From Denitratisoma sp. (GTDB lineage Bacteria > Pseudomonadota > Gammaproteobacteria > Burkholderiales > Rhodocyclaceae), in contig JAVSMO010000001.1 in the NCBI GenBank assembly GCA_032027165.1, positions 3,190,323 to 3,254,322 on the forward strand: a stretch of 64,000 nucleotides of DNA, in the 5' to 3' direction. Below the pieces are notes generated by a model. It did no database searches, was not told the origin of the DNA, and worked only from the letters and a program-made list of their open reading frames with translations. Positions 19,014 to 27,357 of the stretch are shown here, piece by piece. Each line of letters begins with the position of its first letter. The first letter of the stretch is position 1. Made by a program: the position numbers and the translations under genes.

Positions 19014-19579
19014 TGCTGCGCATTCTGTCGGCGGCGGCCTTTATCGCACTGTCGGCCGGTTGCGCCATGCTGGAGCCGGCGGCGACGGCATCGCGCCCGG
19101 CGCGGGAAGCGATCGAGGCTTTTCGCCTCGAAGGCCGCATTGCCGTGCGGCGCGCCGGCGAAAGCTTCTCTGCAGGCATCGAGTGGCGCCACGATGCGCA
19201 ATCCGACGAAATCGTCGTCAGCGGACCGCTCGGCCAGGGGCTCGCCCGCCTCACCTCCGGACACGGAACCGCGCTGCTGGAGACATCCGACCAGAAGCGT
19301 TATATGGCAGCGGATCTGGACGGCCTCTCCGAGCAGGTGTTCGGCGCACGGCTGCCGGTGTCCGGGTTGGGGCGCTGGGTGCTCGGGCGCTCCGCGTTCG
19401 GCGGCGCTGCCAGCGTGGATGCGGCCGGACGGCTGACCGGCCTTTCGGAACAGGGCTGGTCGATCGAATACCTTCGCTACGAGAGCGAGGCGCGGGATGC
19501 CCTGCCGGAACTGTTGCAGGCCCGGCGCGAGGACGTCGAGGTGCGCCTGAAGATCGACAACTGGAGCCTGGTGCGATGA
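19013..19579 (+). CDS. lolB: Outer membrane lipoprotein receptor LolB
   Basis: Final acceptor of the Lol pathway that inserts lipoproteins in the outer membrane. The 188-aa precursor has its own lipobox (ALSAGC, Cys17). Family features include the FRLEGRIAVRRAGESFSAGIEWRH opening of the half-barrel, GPLGQGLARL, and WSIEYLRYE near the end. Its start overlaps the TPR gene stop (TGATG) and its end overlaps ispE by 4 bp. The lolB-ispE-prs order is conserved in Proteobacteria. Confidence 0.93.
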   Translation: MLRILSAAAFIALSAGCAMLEPAATASRPAREAIEAFRLEGRIAVRRAGESFSAGIEWRHDAQSDEIVVSGPLGQGLARLTSGHGTALLETSDQKRYMAADLDGLSEQVFGARLPVSGLGRWVLGRSAFGGAASVDAAGRLTGLSEQGWSIEYLRYESEARDALPELLQARREDVEVRLKIDNWSLVR

Positions 19580-20430
19580 CGAACCGGGACCGTGCCTTTC
19601 CGGCACCGGCCAAGCTCAACCTCTTCCTGCATGTCATCGGCCGCCGCCCCGACGGCTACCACCTGCTGCAATCGGTATTCCGCCTGATCGACCGCGGCGA
19701 CACGTTGCACCTTGCGCCGCGAGCGGACGGCCGCATCCTGCGCGCCCATCCGATTGCCGGGGTGTCCGAGGAGAGCGACCTGTGCGTGCGCGCGGCGCGG
19801 CTGCTGCAGGCGGCGGCCGGCTGCAGGCAGGGCGTCGAGATAGCGTTGGAAAAGCGCCTGCCCATGGGCGGCGGGCTGGGCGGTGGCAGTTCGGACGCCG
19901 CGACCGTGCTGCTGGGGCTCAACCGGCTTTGGGGCCTCGATTGGCCGCGTGAGCGCCTGCAGGCGCTGGGATTGCGCCTGGGGGCGGATGTGCCTTTTTT
20001 TATCTTCGGACGAAATGCCTTCGTGGAAGGGGTCGGTGAGTGCTTCCAGCCGGTCGATCTGCCCATGGCCTGGTACCTTGTGATCGAGCCGCCGGTGAGT
20101 GTGCCGACCGCCGAAATCTTCTCCGCGCCGAATTTGACACGGGATACGAAAGCCATCAAAATGGCGGACTTTTCAGCGGGTTGGGGCGGCCTGTTCGGCC
20201 AAAACGATCTCGAACCCGTCGTGTGCGAACGCTACCCGGAGGTGGCGCGGGCGCTGGCCTGGCTCAGGCAGCACGCCGAAGCGCGCATGACCGGTTCCGG
20301 AGCCTGTGTTTTCGCCCCCTTTGCTGTCGAGCAGGATGCGCGCACCGTGCTGGCGCAAGTGCCGGAAGGCATGACCGGCTGGGTGGCGCGGGGCTTGGAT
20401 GAACATCCCCTGCGGGCACTCGCTGACTGA
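19576..20430 (+). CDS. ispE: 4-diphosphocytidyl-2-C-methyl-D-erythritol kinase
   Basis: GHMP kinase of the non-mevalonate isoprenoid pathway. The 284-aa protein has the substrate motif PAPAKLNLFLHVIGRRPDGYHLL, the ATP-binding glycine-rich loop LPMGGGLGGGSSDAAT and the third GHMP motif ARMTGSGACVFAPF. It starts by ATG overlapping the lolB stop and is followed 6 bp later by the tRNA-Gln gene. Confidence 0.97.
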   Translation: MTNRDRAFPAPAKLNLFLHVIGRRPDGYHLLQSVFRLIDRGDTLHLAPRADGRILRAHPIAGVSEESDLCVRAARLLQAAAGCRQGVEIALEKRLPMGGGLGGGSSDAATVLLGLNRLWGLDWPRERLQALGLRLGADVPFFIFGRNAFVEGVGECFQPVDLPMAWYLVIEPPVSVPTAEIFSAPNLTRDTKAIKMADFSAGWGGLFGQNDLEPVVCERYPEVARALAWLRQHAEARMTGSGACVFAPFAVEQDARTVLAQVPEGMTGWVARGLDEHPLRALAD

Positions 20431-20436
20431 GACTCT

Positions 20437-20513
20437 TGGGGAGTCGCCAAGTTGGTTAAGGCACCGGATTTTGATTCCGGCATGCGAAGGTTCGAATCCT
20501 TCCTCCCCAGCCA
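20437..20513 (+). tRNA. tRNA-Gln (anticodon TTG)
   Basis: A complete cloverleaf with encoded CCA: 7-bp acceptor stem TGGGGAG / CTCCCCA, discriminator G, CCA at 20511-20513, anticodon stem CCGGA / TCCGG around loop TTTTGAT with anticodon TTG at 20471-20473, and TTCGAAT in the T-loop. It sits between ispE and prs, as in many Beta- and Gammaproteobacteria. Confidence 0.97.
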
Positions 20514-20584
20514 AATTTTATAATGCGGGCAGGTGAATCACCTGCCCGCATCGTTTGCAACGACGGATCGTCCCAGAGGCGCTC

Positions 20585-21535
20585 ATGGCCTACGACAGCC
20601 TGATGGTATTCACGGGGAACGCCAACCCCAAGCTTGCCGCCGACGTGGTCAGGCGCCTCAACATCTCGCTCGGGCGCGCCACGGTGGGCCGCTTCTCGGA
20701 CGGCGAGGTGAATGTCGAGATCATGGAGAATGTCCGCGGCAAGGACTGCTTCATCCTGCAATCGACCTGCGCGCCGACCAACGACAACCTGATGGAACTC
20801 ATCATCATGGTCGACGCGTTGAAGCGCTCCTCGGCCGGCCGCGTCACGGCGGCGATCCCCTACATGGGGTATTCGCGCCAGGATCGCCGGCCGCGCTCGG
20901 CGCGCGTGGCGATTTCGGCCAAGGTGGTGGCAAACATGCTGCAGGCAGCTGGTGTCGACCGCGTCCTGACGGTGGACCTGCATGCGGACCAGATCCAGGG
21001 TTTTTTCGACATCCCGGTGGACAACGTCTATGCGGCGCCGATTTTGCTTGGCGACATCTGGAAGAACCAGCACAAGGATCTGCTGGTCGTCTCCCCTGAC
21101 GTCGGTGGCGTGGTGCGTGCGCGGGCGTTGGCGAAGCGTCTGGAGTCCGACTTGGCGATCATCGACAAGCGCCGCCCGAAGGCCAACGTCTCGGAGGTGA
21201 TGAACATCATCGGTGAAGTCGATGGGCGAACCTGCGTCATCATGGACGACATGGTGGATACCGCCGGCACGCTGTGCAAGGCGGCGCAGGCGCTGAAGGA
21301 CCATGGCGCCGCCAAGGTGCTGGCCTATTGCACGCACCCGGTGCTTTCCGGCAGCGCCGTGCAGCGCGTTGCCGACTCGGTGCTGGACGAACTGGTGGTG
21401 ACCGACACCATCCCGCTCAGCGAGGAGGCCCGTGCCTGTTCGCGCATCCGGCAGATCTCCATCGCCGAACTGATGGCCGAGACGATGTTGCGCATCAGCA
21501 ACGAGGAGTCGGTTTCCTCGCTGTTCATGGAATAG
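20585..21535 (+). CDS. prs: Ribose-phosphate pyrophosphokinase
   Basis: Makes PRPP from ribose 5-phosphate and ATP for nucleotide, His and Trp synthesis. The 316-aa protein has [13 protein letters not shown], the flexible loop motif [29 protein letters not shown] and the PRPP-binding loop [16 protein letters not shown] 20585 gives the family-standard N-terminus. The frame stays open 30 bp further, but those residues do not fit. It is followed by rplY. Confidence 0.97.
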   Translation: MAYDSLMVFTGNANPKLAADVVRRLNISLGRATVGRFSDGEVNVEIMENVRGKDCFILQSTCAPTNDNLMELIIMVDALKRSSAGRVTAAIPYMGYSRQDRRPRSARVAISAKVVANMLQAAGVDRVLTVDLHADQIQGFFDIPVDNVYAAPILLGDIWKNQHKDLLVVSPDVGGVVRARALAKRLESDLAIIDKRRPKANVSEVMNIIGEVDGRTCVIMDDMVDTAGTLCKAAQALKDHGAAKVLAYCTHPVLSGSAVQRVADSVLDELVVTDTIPLSEEARACSRIRQISIAELMAETMLRISNEESVSSLFME

Positions 21536-21547
21536 TTTTTTACAACC

Positions 21548-21574
21548 CCCTGGCTGGTCGCGGTCAGGGTTTTT
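21548..21574 (+). terminator. Weak terminator or attenuator between prs and rplY
   Basis: CCCTG and CAGGG pair across a 12-nt loop, followed by five T, 15 bp before the rplY start codon. The short stem makes partial read-through likely. It may only trim the prs transcript. Confidence 0.3.
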
Positions 21575-21588
21575 ACTGGAGCAATCAT

Positions 21589-22263
21589 ATGAAAATCGAG
21601 TTCAACGCAAACAAGCGCGAACTGCAGGGCACCGGAGCGAGCCGCCGCCTGCGTCGCGCTGGCAAGGTGCCCGGCATTCTGTACGGTGGCGAGACGGCGG
21701 CCCTGCCGATCGAGGTGGATCACAACGCCCTCTTCCACAGCCTGAAGCAGGAGGCATTCCACGCTTCCATTCTGACCATGAACCTGGACGGCCAGAAGCA
21801 GCCGGTCCTGCTGCGCGACTACCAGATGCACGCTTTCAAGCCGCAGGTGCTGCACATCGACTTCCAGCGTGTCGCCGCCGACAAGAAAATCCACATGAAG
21901 GTGCCCCTGCATTTCGTCAACGCCGACATCGCTCCGGGCGTCAAGCTTCAGGGCGGCGTGGTCAGCCATGTGCTGAACGAACTCAATATCATCTGCCTGC
22001 CGGCCGATCTGCCGGAGTTCGTCGAGGTGGACATGAAGGACGTCTCCGTCGGCCATTCGGTGCACGTCAAGGACCTCAATCTGCCGAAGGGCGTCGAGGC
22101 GGTTCTGCACCGGAACGAGAATCCGGTGGTGGCGACCATCACCGTGCCGCGCGGCACGACAGAAGCCGAACTGGCCGTGGTTGAGCAGGCTGCCGCTGCC
22201 GCCCCTGCGGCGGGAGCTGCCGCCCCTGCGGCCGCTCCGGCCAAGCAGCCCGAGAAGAAGTAA
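21589..22263 (+). CDS. rplY: 50S ribosomal protein L25/Ctc
   Basis: 5S rRNA-binding protein of the long Ctc type, 224 aa: an N-terminal L25 domain ([30 protein letters not shown]) plus the C-terminal TL5 beta domain ([31 protein letters not shown]). It ends in a low-complexity Ala/Pro tail before KQPEKK. TGGAGCAA before the ATG serves as ribosome binding site. An extended GC hairpin (10-bp arms at 22272-22281 and 22285-22294) follows the stop, without a T-run. Confidence 0.96.
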   Translation: MKIEFNANKRELQGTGASRRLRRAGKVPGILYGGETAALPIEVDHNALFHSLKQEAFHASILTMNLDGQKQPVLLRDYQMHAFKPQVLHIDFQRVAADKKIHMKVPLHFVNADIAPGVKLQGGVVSHVLNELNIICLPADLPEFVEVDMKDVSVGHSVHVKDLNLPKGVEAVLHRNENPVVATITVPRGTTEAELAVVEQAAAAAPAAGAAAPAAAPAKQPEKK

Positions 22264-22311
22264 GCGCGTCTGCGGCGGCGGTTCCCGCCGCCGCAACGCA
22301 ACGCTTCCCTC

Positions 22312-22908
22312 GTGGCCGCGCCGCGCCTCATCGTCGGCCTCGGCAATCCGGGCGCCGAGTACGAAGATACCCGTCACAACGCCGGCTTCTGGCTGTGCGA
22401 GCGGCTGGCGGCGAAGCTCGGCACGGCGCTCAAGCGCGAATCCCGCTTCCACGGCATCGTCGGTCGCACGCATGGGCAGGTCTGGCTGCTGATGCCGCAG
22501 ACCTTCATGAACTGTTCCGGCCAGGCGGTGGCCGCCCTGGCGCGGTTCTATCGCGTCTCGCCCGCAGACATGCTGGTTCTGCATGACGAGCTTGATCTGC
22601 CGCCGGGCGCGCTGCGCCTGAAGTTCGGTGGCGGTCTCGGCGGGCACAACGGCCTCAAGGATATCGCCGCGCATCTCGGCACCCAGGATTTCTGGCGCCT
22701 GCGCATCGGCGTCGGCCACCCGGGCGACCGTAACCAGGTGGTGGACTACGTCCTGAAAAAACCCCGCAGCGAGGAGCGCTCGCTGATCGAAGAAGCATTG
22801 GGCCGCGCCCTCGATGCCTGGCCGATGTTGGAACGGGGCGAATACCCGGCAGCCATGCAGAAGATCAATACACGGCCGGCGCCGCCGGCCCCCCAAGGAA
22901 AACCATGA
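22312..22908 (+). CDS. pth: Peptidyl-tRNA hydrolase
   Basis: Releases tRNA from stalled peptidyl-tRNAs. The 198-aa protein has the [23 protein letters not shown] signature with the catalytic His, [13 protein letters not shown], the Asp-containing [10 protein letters not shown], and GGHNGLKDI. It begins with GTG at 22312; no ATG lies at a suitable place. Its stop overlaps the ychF start by 4 bp. Confidence 0.96.
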   Translation: MAAPRLIVGLGNPGAEYEDTRHNAGFWLCERLAAKLGTALKRESRFHGIVGRTHGQVWLLMPQTFMNCSGQAVAALARFYRVSPADMLVLHDELDLPPGALRLKFGGGLGGHNGLKDIAAHLGTQDFWRLRIGVGHPGDRNQVVDYVLKKPRSEERSLIEEALGRALDAWPMLERGEYPAAMQKINTRPAPPAPQGKP

Positions 22909-23996
22909 GCCTCAAATGCGGCATCGTCGGCCTGCCCAACGTCGGCAAGTCGACCCTCTTCAACGCCCTGACCAAGTCCGGCATCGCGGCGGAGAACTAT
23001 CCCTTCTGCACCATCGAGCCGAACGTCGGCATTGTCGAGGTGCCGGACTCCCGGATTGCCCAGCTTGCTGCCATCGTCAAGCCGCAGCGCGTGCAGAACG
23101 CCATCGTCGAGTTCGTCGACATCGCCGGGCTGGTGGCGGGTGCAAGCAAGGGCGAGGGCCTGGGCAACCAGTTCCTCGCCAATATTCGCGAGACCGATGC
23201 CATCGTGCATGTCGTGCGCTGTTTCCACAACGAGAACATCGTGCACGTCGCAGGCGAGGTGAGGCCGCTCTCCGACATCGAGACCATCGAGACCGAGCTG
23301 GCGCTGGCCGACCTGGCGACGGTCGAGAAGGCGCTGGCGCGCTACCGCAAACCGGCCCAGGCCGGCGACAAGGAGGCCAAGCTGCTGGTGGCGGTGCTCG
23401 ACAAGTGCGCCGCGCAATTGAACCAGGCGAAGCCGGTGCGCGCGCTCGACCTGTCGAAGGAGGAATGGCTCAATCTCAAGTCCTTCTGCCTGATCACGGC
23501 CAAGCCGACGCTGTATGCCGCCAACGTCGACGAGCAGGGCTTCACGGATAACCCGCTGCTGGCCGCGGTGGAGGCGCATGCGGCCAAGGAGAAGGCGCCT
23601 GTGGTGGCCTTTTGTGCGGCCATGGAAGCGGAAATCGCCGACCTAGCCGACGAGGACAAGGCGGTATTCCTGGCGGACATGGGACTGGAGGAGCCGGGGC
23701 TGAATCGCCTGATCCGCGCCGGCTACCAGTTGCTGGGGCTGCAGACCTACTTTACCGCCGGCGTGAAGGAAGTCAGGGCGTGGACCATACACGCGGGCGA
23801 TACCGCACCGCAGGCGGCAGGCGTCATCCATACCGACTTCGAGCATGGCTTCATCCGCGCCGAGGTAATTTCGTTCGCCGACTTCATCGCCTGCAAGGGG
23901 GAGCAGGGGGCGAAGGAGGCCGGCAAGATGCGGCTGGAAGGCAAGGACTACGTCGTGCGGGACGGTGACGTCATGCACTTCCGCTTCAATGTGTGA
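22905..23996 (+). CDS. ychF: Redox-regulated ATPase YchF (Obg family)
   Basis: A 363-aa OBG-family P-loop protein that binds ribosomes and prefers ATP. It shows [43 protein letters not shown], a coiled-coil middle domain, and the C-terminal TGS domain ([41 protein letters not shown]) ending HFRFNV. The last 20 bases are one copy of the 20-bp repeat that bounds the integrative element. The insertion leaves the reading frame intact and supplies the TGA (the other copy supplies TAG). Confidence 0.97.
   Translation: MSLKCGIVGLPNVGKSTLFNALTKSGIAAENYPFCTIEPNVGIVEVPDSRIAQLAAIVKPQRVQNAIVEFVDIAGLVAGASKGEGLGNQFLANIRETDAIVHVVRCFHNENIVHVAGEVRPLSDIETIETELALADLATVEKALARYRKPAQAGDKEAKLLVAVLDKCAAQLNQAKPVRALDLSKEEWLNLKSFCLITAKPTLYAANVDEQGFTDNPLLAAVEAHAAKEKAPVVAFCAAMEAEIADLADEDKAVFLADMGLEEPGLNRLIRAGYQLLGLQTYFTAGVKEVRAWTIHAGDTAPQAAGVIHTDFEHGFIRAEVISFADFIACKGEQGAKEAGKMRLEGKDYVVRDGDVMHFRFNV
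23975..23994 (+). repeat. attL core: 20-bp direct repeat at the ychF 3' end
   Basis: GCACTTCCGCTTCAATGTGT lies at the end of ychF and recurs exactly at 33597-33616. It encodes the last residues of YchF, and its final T is the first base of the TGA. The integrase gene begins 292 bp inside this end, as expected for a tyrosine-recombinase element. Confidence 0.93.
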
Positions 23997-24002
23997 CTTG
24001 AG

Positions 24003-24270
24003 ATACCCGCTTCAGGACATTCCAGAACGTCGCATCATTCAATAAATAGCCTTGTAAATCAGCATTCAACGCTCTTAGTACGTTTCACACCATCGCTGGA
24101 CAACGCACGGGAAAGCGGGTACAAAAGCGGGTACCGAGGCCGGAGAGGTCGGAAGGTGTACCCGCTTTCTGGGGTGACTGTGGATAAGTTGCCCGCTCTC
24201 CGTACCCGCTTTTTCTGAATCGCCTCGGTAAATCAGTGGGCTGCGGAACTGACCCCAGTACCCGCTTTTT
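24003..24270. repeat. Arm-type integrase site cluster, left end
   Basis: An 11-bp motif, AAAGCGGGTAC or its complement GTACCCGCTTT, occurs at 24112-24122, 24124-24134 (direct pair), 24158-24168, 24202-24212 and 24258-24268 (inverted), with a close variant at 24003-24012 and a degenerate one near 24191. The same motif recurs at the right end. Tyrosine integrases with a DUF4102 arm-binding domain use repeated sites like these beside the att core. The 289-bp gap between ychF and the integrase holds nothing else apart from a DnaA-box-like 9-mer at 24179-24187. Confidence 0.75.
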
Positions 24271-24285
24271 CGAGGAGGCGAGGCG

Positions 24286-25575
24286 ATGGCGCGATTTCTG
24301 ACGAACGACAAGGCGATCCAGGCGGCCAAGAAGCGGGCCGTGGACTACAAACTCAACGACGGCGGCGGTTTGTACCTGCTGGTGAAGTCGGCCGGCTCGA
24401 AACTCTGGCGCTACCGCTACAAGCTGGCTGGCAAGGAAAACACCTTCGCCCTGGGCGAATACACCCGTGCCCCGGATGGCGAGAGCGAGGAGCAACGGGC
24501 GCAGCGCATCGCCGCCGGCTTCCTCACCCTGGCCGAGGCGCGCATCGAGCGCGACAGGGCGTGTGGACTGGTGGCGAAGGGCATCCATCCTGCGCACCAT
24601 CGGCAGAGCGAGCGCCAGCGCAACCTCGAGGCGAGCGAAGCACGCAAGCGAAAGTCTGAAAACAGCTTTGAGCGCGCCGCCCGCGCCTGGCTGGAAGACG
24701 GCAAGGGCAAATGGGCGGCCGGCACCCACCGTGCCAAGAAAGCCCGCGTCGAAAAACACCTGCTGCCGGCTCTCGGCGAGCTGCCCCTTGAAGAGATCGG
24801 CGTGAAGACGCTGCGCCCGCTACTGCTCGATCTGAAAGGCGGGGTGTGGACGGCGATCCACATCAAGGGGGACCTGTCGGGCATCTTCGACTTCGCCATC
24901 CTGCGCGGCTGGTGCGAGTCGAATCCGGTGTACCTGCTGCGCTCCTTGGTGGAGATCCCGCGGAGCGAGAACAAGGCGGCGCTGCAGGCGCCCCAGCTCC
25001 GCGACTTCTTCAAGAAGCTAACCGGCTATCGCGGCTGGCCGGAAACAGCGCTCGCCCTGCGCCTGATCCTGCTCACGGCCGCGCGTCCCGGCGAGGTGGC
25101 GGCGGCCGAATGGTCGGAGATCGATTTCGAGGCGCGCCTGTGGCGCCGGCCGGCGGCGAAGATGAAGGCGCGGGTCGACCATATTTCCCCGCTGTCCGAC
25201 CAGGCGGTGGCCCTGCTGCAGGAACTGCGCGCCATCACCGGCAACAGCGCACACTTGGTGCCGCGCCGCGACGGCACGCAGCGCCCCATCGATCCCGCCC
25301 GCTTCGCTTATGCGATGCGCGATCTGGCGCTCGCCGAGCGCGCCAGTCCGCACTGCTTCCGCGCCACCTTCTCGACATGGGCGAACGAACGGGGCTTCCG
25401 TCCCGACGCCATCGAAAAGCAGCTCGCCCATGTGCCCCGCGATGCGGTGCGCGCCGCCTATGACCGCTCGCTGCTGATCGAGGAGCGGCGGGCAATGATG
25501 CAGGCCTGGGCCGATTACCTGTCCTCCTTGGCGGCCGAGAATGTCATCGTCTCCCACTTCGGCCGCGCCGCCTGA
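24286..25575 (+). CDS. P4-type tyrosine integrase
   Basis: Site-specific recombinase of 429 aa that integrates the element at ychF. The N-terminal DUF4102 arm-binding domain is clear (LTNDKAIQAAKKRAVDYKLNDGGGLYLLV). The catalytic residues are Arg267 in LLTAARPGEVAAAEW, His356 and Arg359 in HCFRATFSTWANERG, His382 in QLAHVPRD, and Tyr392 in RAAYDRS. All are intact, so the enzyme should be active. A GAGG lies before the ATG. It reads into the element, with repeated arm sites in front. Confidence 0.95.
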   Translation: MARFLTNDKAIQAAKKRAVDYKLNDGGGLYLLVKSAGSKLWRYRYKLAGKENTFALGEYTRAPDGESEEQRAQRIAAGFLTLAEARIERDRACGLVAKGIHPAHHRQSERQRNLEASEARKRKSENSFERAARAWLEDGKGKWAAGTHRAKKARVEKHLLPALGELPLEEIGVKTLRPLLLDLKGGVWTAIHIKGDLSGIFDFAILRGWCESNPVYLLRSLVEIPRSENKAALQAPQLRDFFKKLTGYRGWPETALALRLILLTAARPGEVAAAEWSEIDFEARLWRRPAAKMKARVDHISPLSDQAVALLQELRAITGNSAHLVPRRDGTQRPIDPARFAYAMRDLALAERASPHCFRATFSTWANERGFRPDAIEKQLAHVPRDAVRAAYDRSLLIEERRAMMQAWADYLSSLAAENVIVSHFGRAA

Positions 25576-25593
25576 CCTTTCGCTGCCGGTTTC

Positions 25594-25727
25594 TTTTCTG
25601 ACCCTGTGTTTTGCGGTGGGGCAAGTGGGGCAGGTGGGGCAATCGCCCGGAAACCCGCGCCAGTGCTTGATCTACGCTGCCCCACTTCCTCCGAAAACGC
25701 ATGGGGCACGGTGGGGCGCGGTGGGGC
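25594..25727 (+). repeat. 134-bp iteron-rich inverted repeat, left copy
   Basis: This stretch matches the reverse complement of 32799-32932 over 134 bp with 3 substitutions by eye. It contains three tandem 9-bp-spaced copies of GTGGGGCA (25616, 25625, 25634), one inverted copy at 25678-25685, and three more near-copies spaced about 10 bp apart (25702-25728). Iterons of this kind typify replication-initiator binding sites. The 430-bp gap between integrase and HTH gene also holds the palindromes at 25874-25940. I see no convincing gene in it. Confidence 0.85.
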
Positions 25728-25873
25728 ATTTCCGTGTCAAGACGGCGCATCGGCGGCGCGAAAGGCGCCCCCTGCCTGCCGCCATCGGAAGGGGCGATTT
25801 TTGGATTTCCCACCCAGAGGCCAAAAATAGCCGGAAAACGTACGCAATTTCCCACTTCCTCGAATTACTACCG

Positions 25874-25940
25874 ATAACAGGTGTTATGTTTAATTGTGTC
25901 TCCCACTTTTACAATGAAATCAGAAAATACTTTGTATTTT
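25874..25940 (+). promoter_or_regulatory. Two palindromic operator candidates before the HTH gene
   Basis: A perfect 14-bp palindrome ATAACAGGTGTTAT (25874-25887) and an inverted repeat AAAATAC-TTT-GTATTTT (25924-25940) lie in AT-rich DNA 66-132 bp upstream of the HTH protein start. Autoregulation by that protein is likely but inferred. Confidence 0.5.
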
Positions 25941-26005
25941 CGCGTAGTTGCGCTATCCTCGGATTGTCACGCGCGCGCGAGGCGCGTAATACGGGAGCGC
26001 ACTGA

Positions 26006-26344
26006 ATGACGGCGGAAGAACTGAAGCAGGCTTTGAAGACGCTCGGATGGAAGCAAAGCGAGCTGGCGCGGCGCGTCGAGGTCGGGGATACCACCGTGTC
26101 TCGCTGGGCAGCCGGCGATCCGCCGGTGCCGGGACCGGTGGCGGCGTACCTCGGCATGGCGCTGGAAATTGACCGCCTGCACCGCCAGTACGTGCGCCCC
26201 ATCAAGCCGGCAAAAGCGGCTGCCGAAGAAGGCGCGGCCGACGAACCCGGCGGGGAGGGGCGCGCCCGGCAGCGGGTGCGCGAGCTGGGCGGCGCCGATC
26301 TGTTGGCCGGGACGCAACCGGGCAAGCCGGCGCCGGAGGCCTGA
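26006..26344 (+). CDS. HTH (XRE-like) regulator of the element
   Basis: A 112-aa protein with an N-terminal helix-turn-helix: LKQALKTLGWKQSELARRVEVGDTTVSRWAAGDPPVPGPVAAYLGMAL. This is a lambda-repressor/Cro-like fold with a TTVSRW recognition helix. The second half is Ala/Gly/Glu-rich and charged, without a recognisable domain. It is the first gene after a regulatory gap with two palindromes, so it is probably the element's master or autogenous repressor. Confidence 0.85.
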   Translation: MTAEELKQALKTLGWKQSELARRVEVGDTTVSRWAAGDPPVPGPVAAYLGMALEIDRLHRQYVRPIKPAKAAAEEGAADEPGGEGRARQRVRELGGADLLAGTQPGKPAPEA

Positions 26345-26375
26345 AGCGCTTGCAAAGGGCGCGGCGCGTGCTACG

Positions 26376-26397
26376 ATGTATCGACACGTTTATACAT
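26376..26397 (+). promoter_or_regulatory. VapB operator candidate overlapping a promoter
   Basis: ATGTAT-N10-ATACAT inverted repeat directly before the antitoxin start (ATG 26409). A plausible promoter precedes and overlaps it: TTGCAA at 26350-26355, 16-bp spacer, TACGAT at 26372-26377. Toxin-antitoxin operons are normally autorepressed at such sites. Confidence 0.55.
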
Positions 26398-26408
26398 AGG
26401 AGTGCGTC

Positions 26409-26657
26409 ATGAAACTGCAGGTGGCGAAATGGGGCAACAGCCTGGCGGTGCGCCTGCCCGCCGAATGCACGCGCGCTGCGGGTCTGCGCGAGGGCGATAG
26501 CGTTGAGGCAGAGATCACGCCGGCCGGCGAAATCACCCTGACGCCGGCCAAGCCCTTCGACAAGGTGGCCTTTCTCGCCCGCACCCGCAAGCGGCGTGCG
26601 GCGATGCCGCTCACCGAGGCGACGGTCGAGGGCATGCGCAAGGAGGCGCGCTACTGA
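26409..26657 (+). CDS. VapB-type antitoxin (AbrB/MazE-like domain)
   Basis: An 82-aa protein with an N-terminal swapped-hairpin AbrB domain (KLQVAKWGNSLAVRLPAECTRAAGLREGDSVEAEITPAGEITLTP) and a basic, probably unstructured C-terminal tail that would bind the toxin. The AGGAG Shine-Dalgarno sequence is strong. The stop overlaps the start of the PIN toxin gene, which is standard for vapBC operons. Confidence 0.92.
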   Translation: MKLQVAKWGNSLAVRLPAECTRAAGLREGDSVEAEITPAGEITLTPAKPFDKVAFLARTRKRRAAMPLTEATVEGMRKEARY

Positions 26658-27085
26658 TGATCTATCTCGATACCAGCGCCGCCGTGCCGCTGTTCGTGCT
26701 CGAGCCGTCGAGCGCGGCCGTCGACGCCTGGTACGAGGGCTGCGCCGTGCCGCTGGTGTCGTCGGATTGGATCGTGACCGAGTTCGCCAGCGCGCTGGCA
26801 ATGAAGGAGCGTGCCGGCATGCTGGCCGCGAAGGATGCGCGGGACGCCTGGCGCGAGTTCGAGGACTTTTGCGACGCCGGCCTGCGTCTGCTGCCGCTCA
26901 GCCGGGAGGCCTATCGAGAGGCCGCCGCGCTCGCCCGCCAGCACGGGCACGGCCTGCGCGCCGGTGATGCGCTGCACTTAGCGGCTGCGCTGGAAGCCGG
27001 GGCGAAGGAACTGGCCACGCTCGACGCGAACCAGGCGAGCAACGCGCGGCGGCTGAAGCTGCGCACGGTGGGGTTTTCGCTGTGA
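26657..27085 (+). CDS. VapC-type PIN-domain ribonuclease toxin
   Basis: A 142-aa PIN-domain protein. The acidic metal-binding residues are in place: Asp5 (YLDTSAAV), Glu42 (IVTEFASAL), Asp104 (RAGDALHLAA) and Asp123 (ATLDANQ). VapC toxins cut tRNA or rRNA when the antitoxin is lost, and the module should stabilise the element. It starts at the antitoxin stop and overlaps the following small gene by 4 bp. Confidence 0.93.
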   Translation: MIYLDTSAAVPLFVLEPSSAAVDAWYEGCAVPLVSSDWIVTEFASALAMKERAGMLAAKDARDAWREFEDFCDAGLRLLPLSREAYREAAALARQHGHGLRAGDALHLAAALEAGAKELATLDANQASNARRLKLRTVGFSL

Positions 27086-27264
27086 CGAAGAAGACGCCCG
27101 GGCCGAAGCTGGCCAAGGCGGGCGGAAATCGGCGCCGTCAGATCATTGTGGTTGCCGCCAACAAGCCGGACCCGGCGATCGCGGCCAAGGCGATCCTGCC
27201 GCTTCTTCTGGATTATGTGAGGCGCGAGCGCGCCAAGCTGAAGGAAGGGGCGGACGAGAAGTAG
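27082..27264 (+). CDS. Small basic protein, third gene of the vapBC operon
   Basis: A 60-aa frame starting with GTG at 27082 inside the end of vapC (4-bp overlap). The product is Lys/Arg-rich at both ends with a hydrophobic middle (PAIAAKAILPLLLDYVRRERAKL). I do not recognise it. The tight overlap suggests co-translation with VapC, and a long hairpin follows at 27289-27322. It could be a short regulator or simply a fortuitous frame. Confidence 0.55.
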   Translation: MTKKTPGPKLAKAGGNRRRQIIVVAANKPDPAIAAKAILPLLLDYVRRERAKLKEGADEK

Positions 27265-27288
27265 AGTTTACGCCGTAAGGCAAAGAGC

Positions 27289-27322
27289 GAGGGCGCAGCG
27301 TGTGACAGCACGCAGCGCCCTC
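27289..27322 (+). other. Long imperfect stem-loop after the vapBC operon
   Basis: GAGGGCGC and GCGCCCTC (8 bp), an A/A mismatch, then GCGTG and CACGC (5 bp) around the loop TGACAG. There is no T-run, so it may be a Rho-type or processing structure closing the toxin-antitoxin transcript. Confidence 0.5.
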
Positions 27323-27357
27323 TACCCACGAAGCAACCTGTGCAGGAGGTAAGCATC

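Noticed and set aside
22272-22294. GC-rich hairpin after rplY as a terminator
   Set aside because: The 10-bp stem is strong but no T-run follows and pth begins 18 bp later, so termination is doubtful.
25541-26005. + strand frame across the gap between integrase and HTH gene
   Set aside because: It translates the iteron repeat and AT-rich operator DNA, overlaps the integrase end and has no plausible domain.
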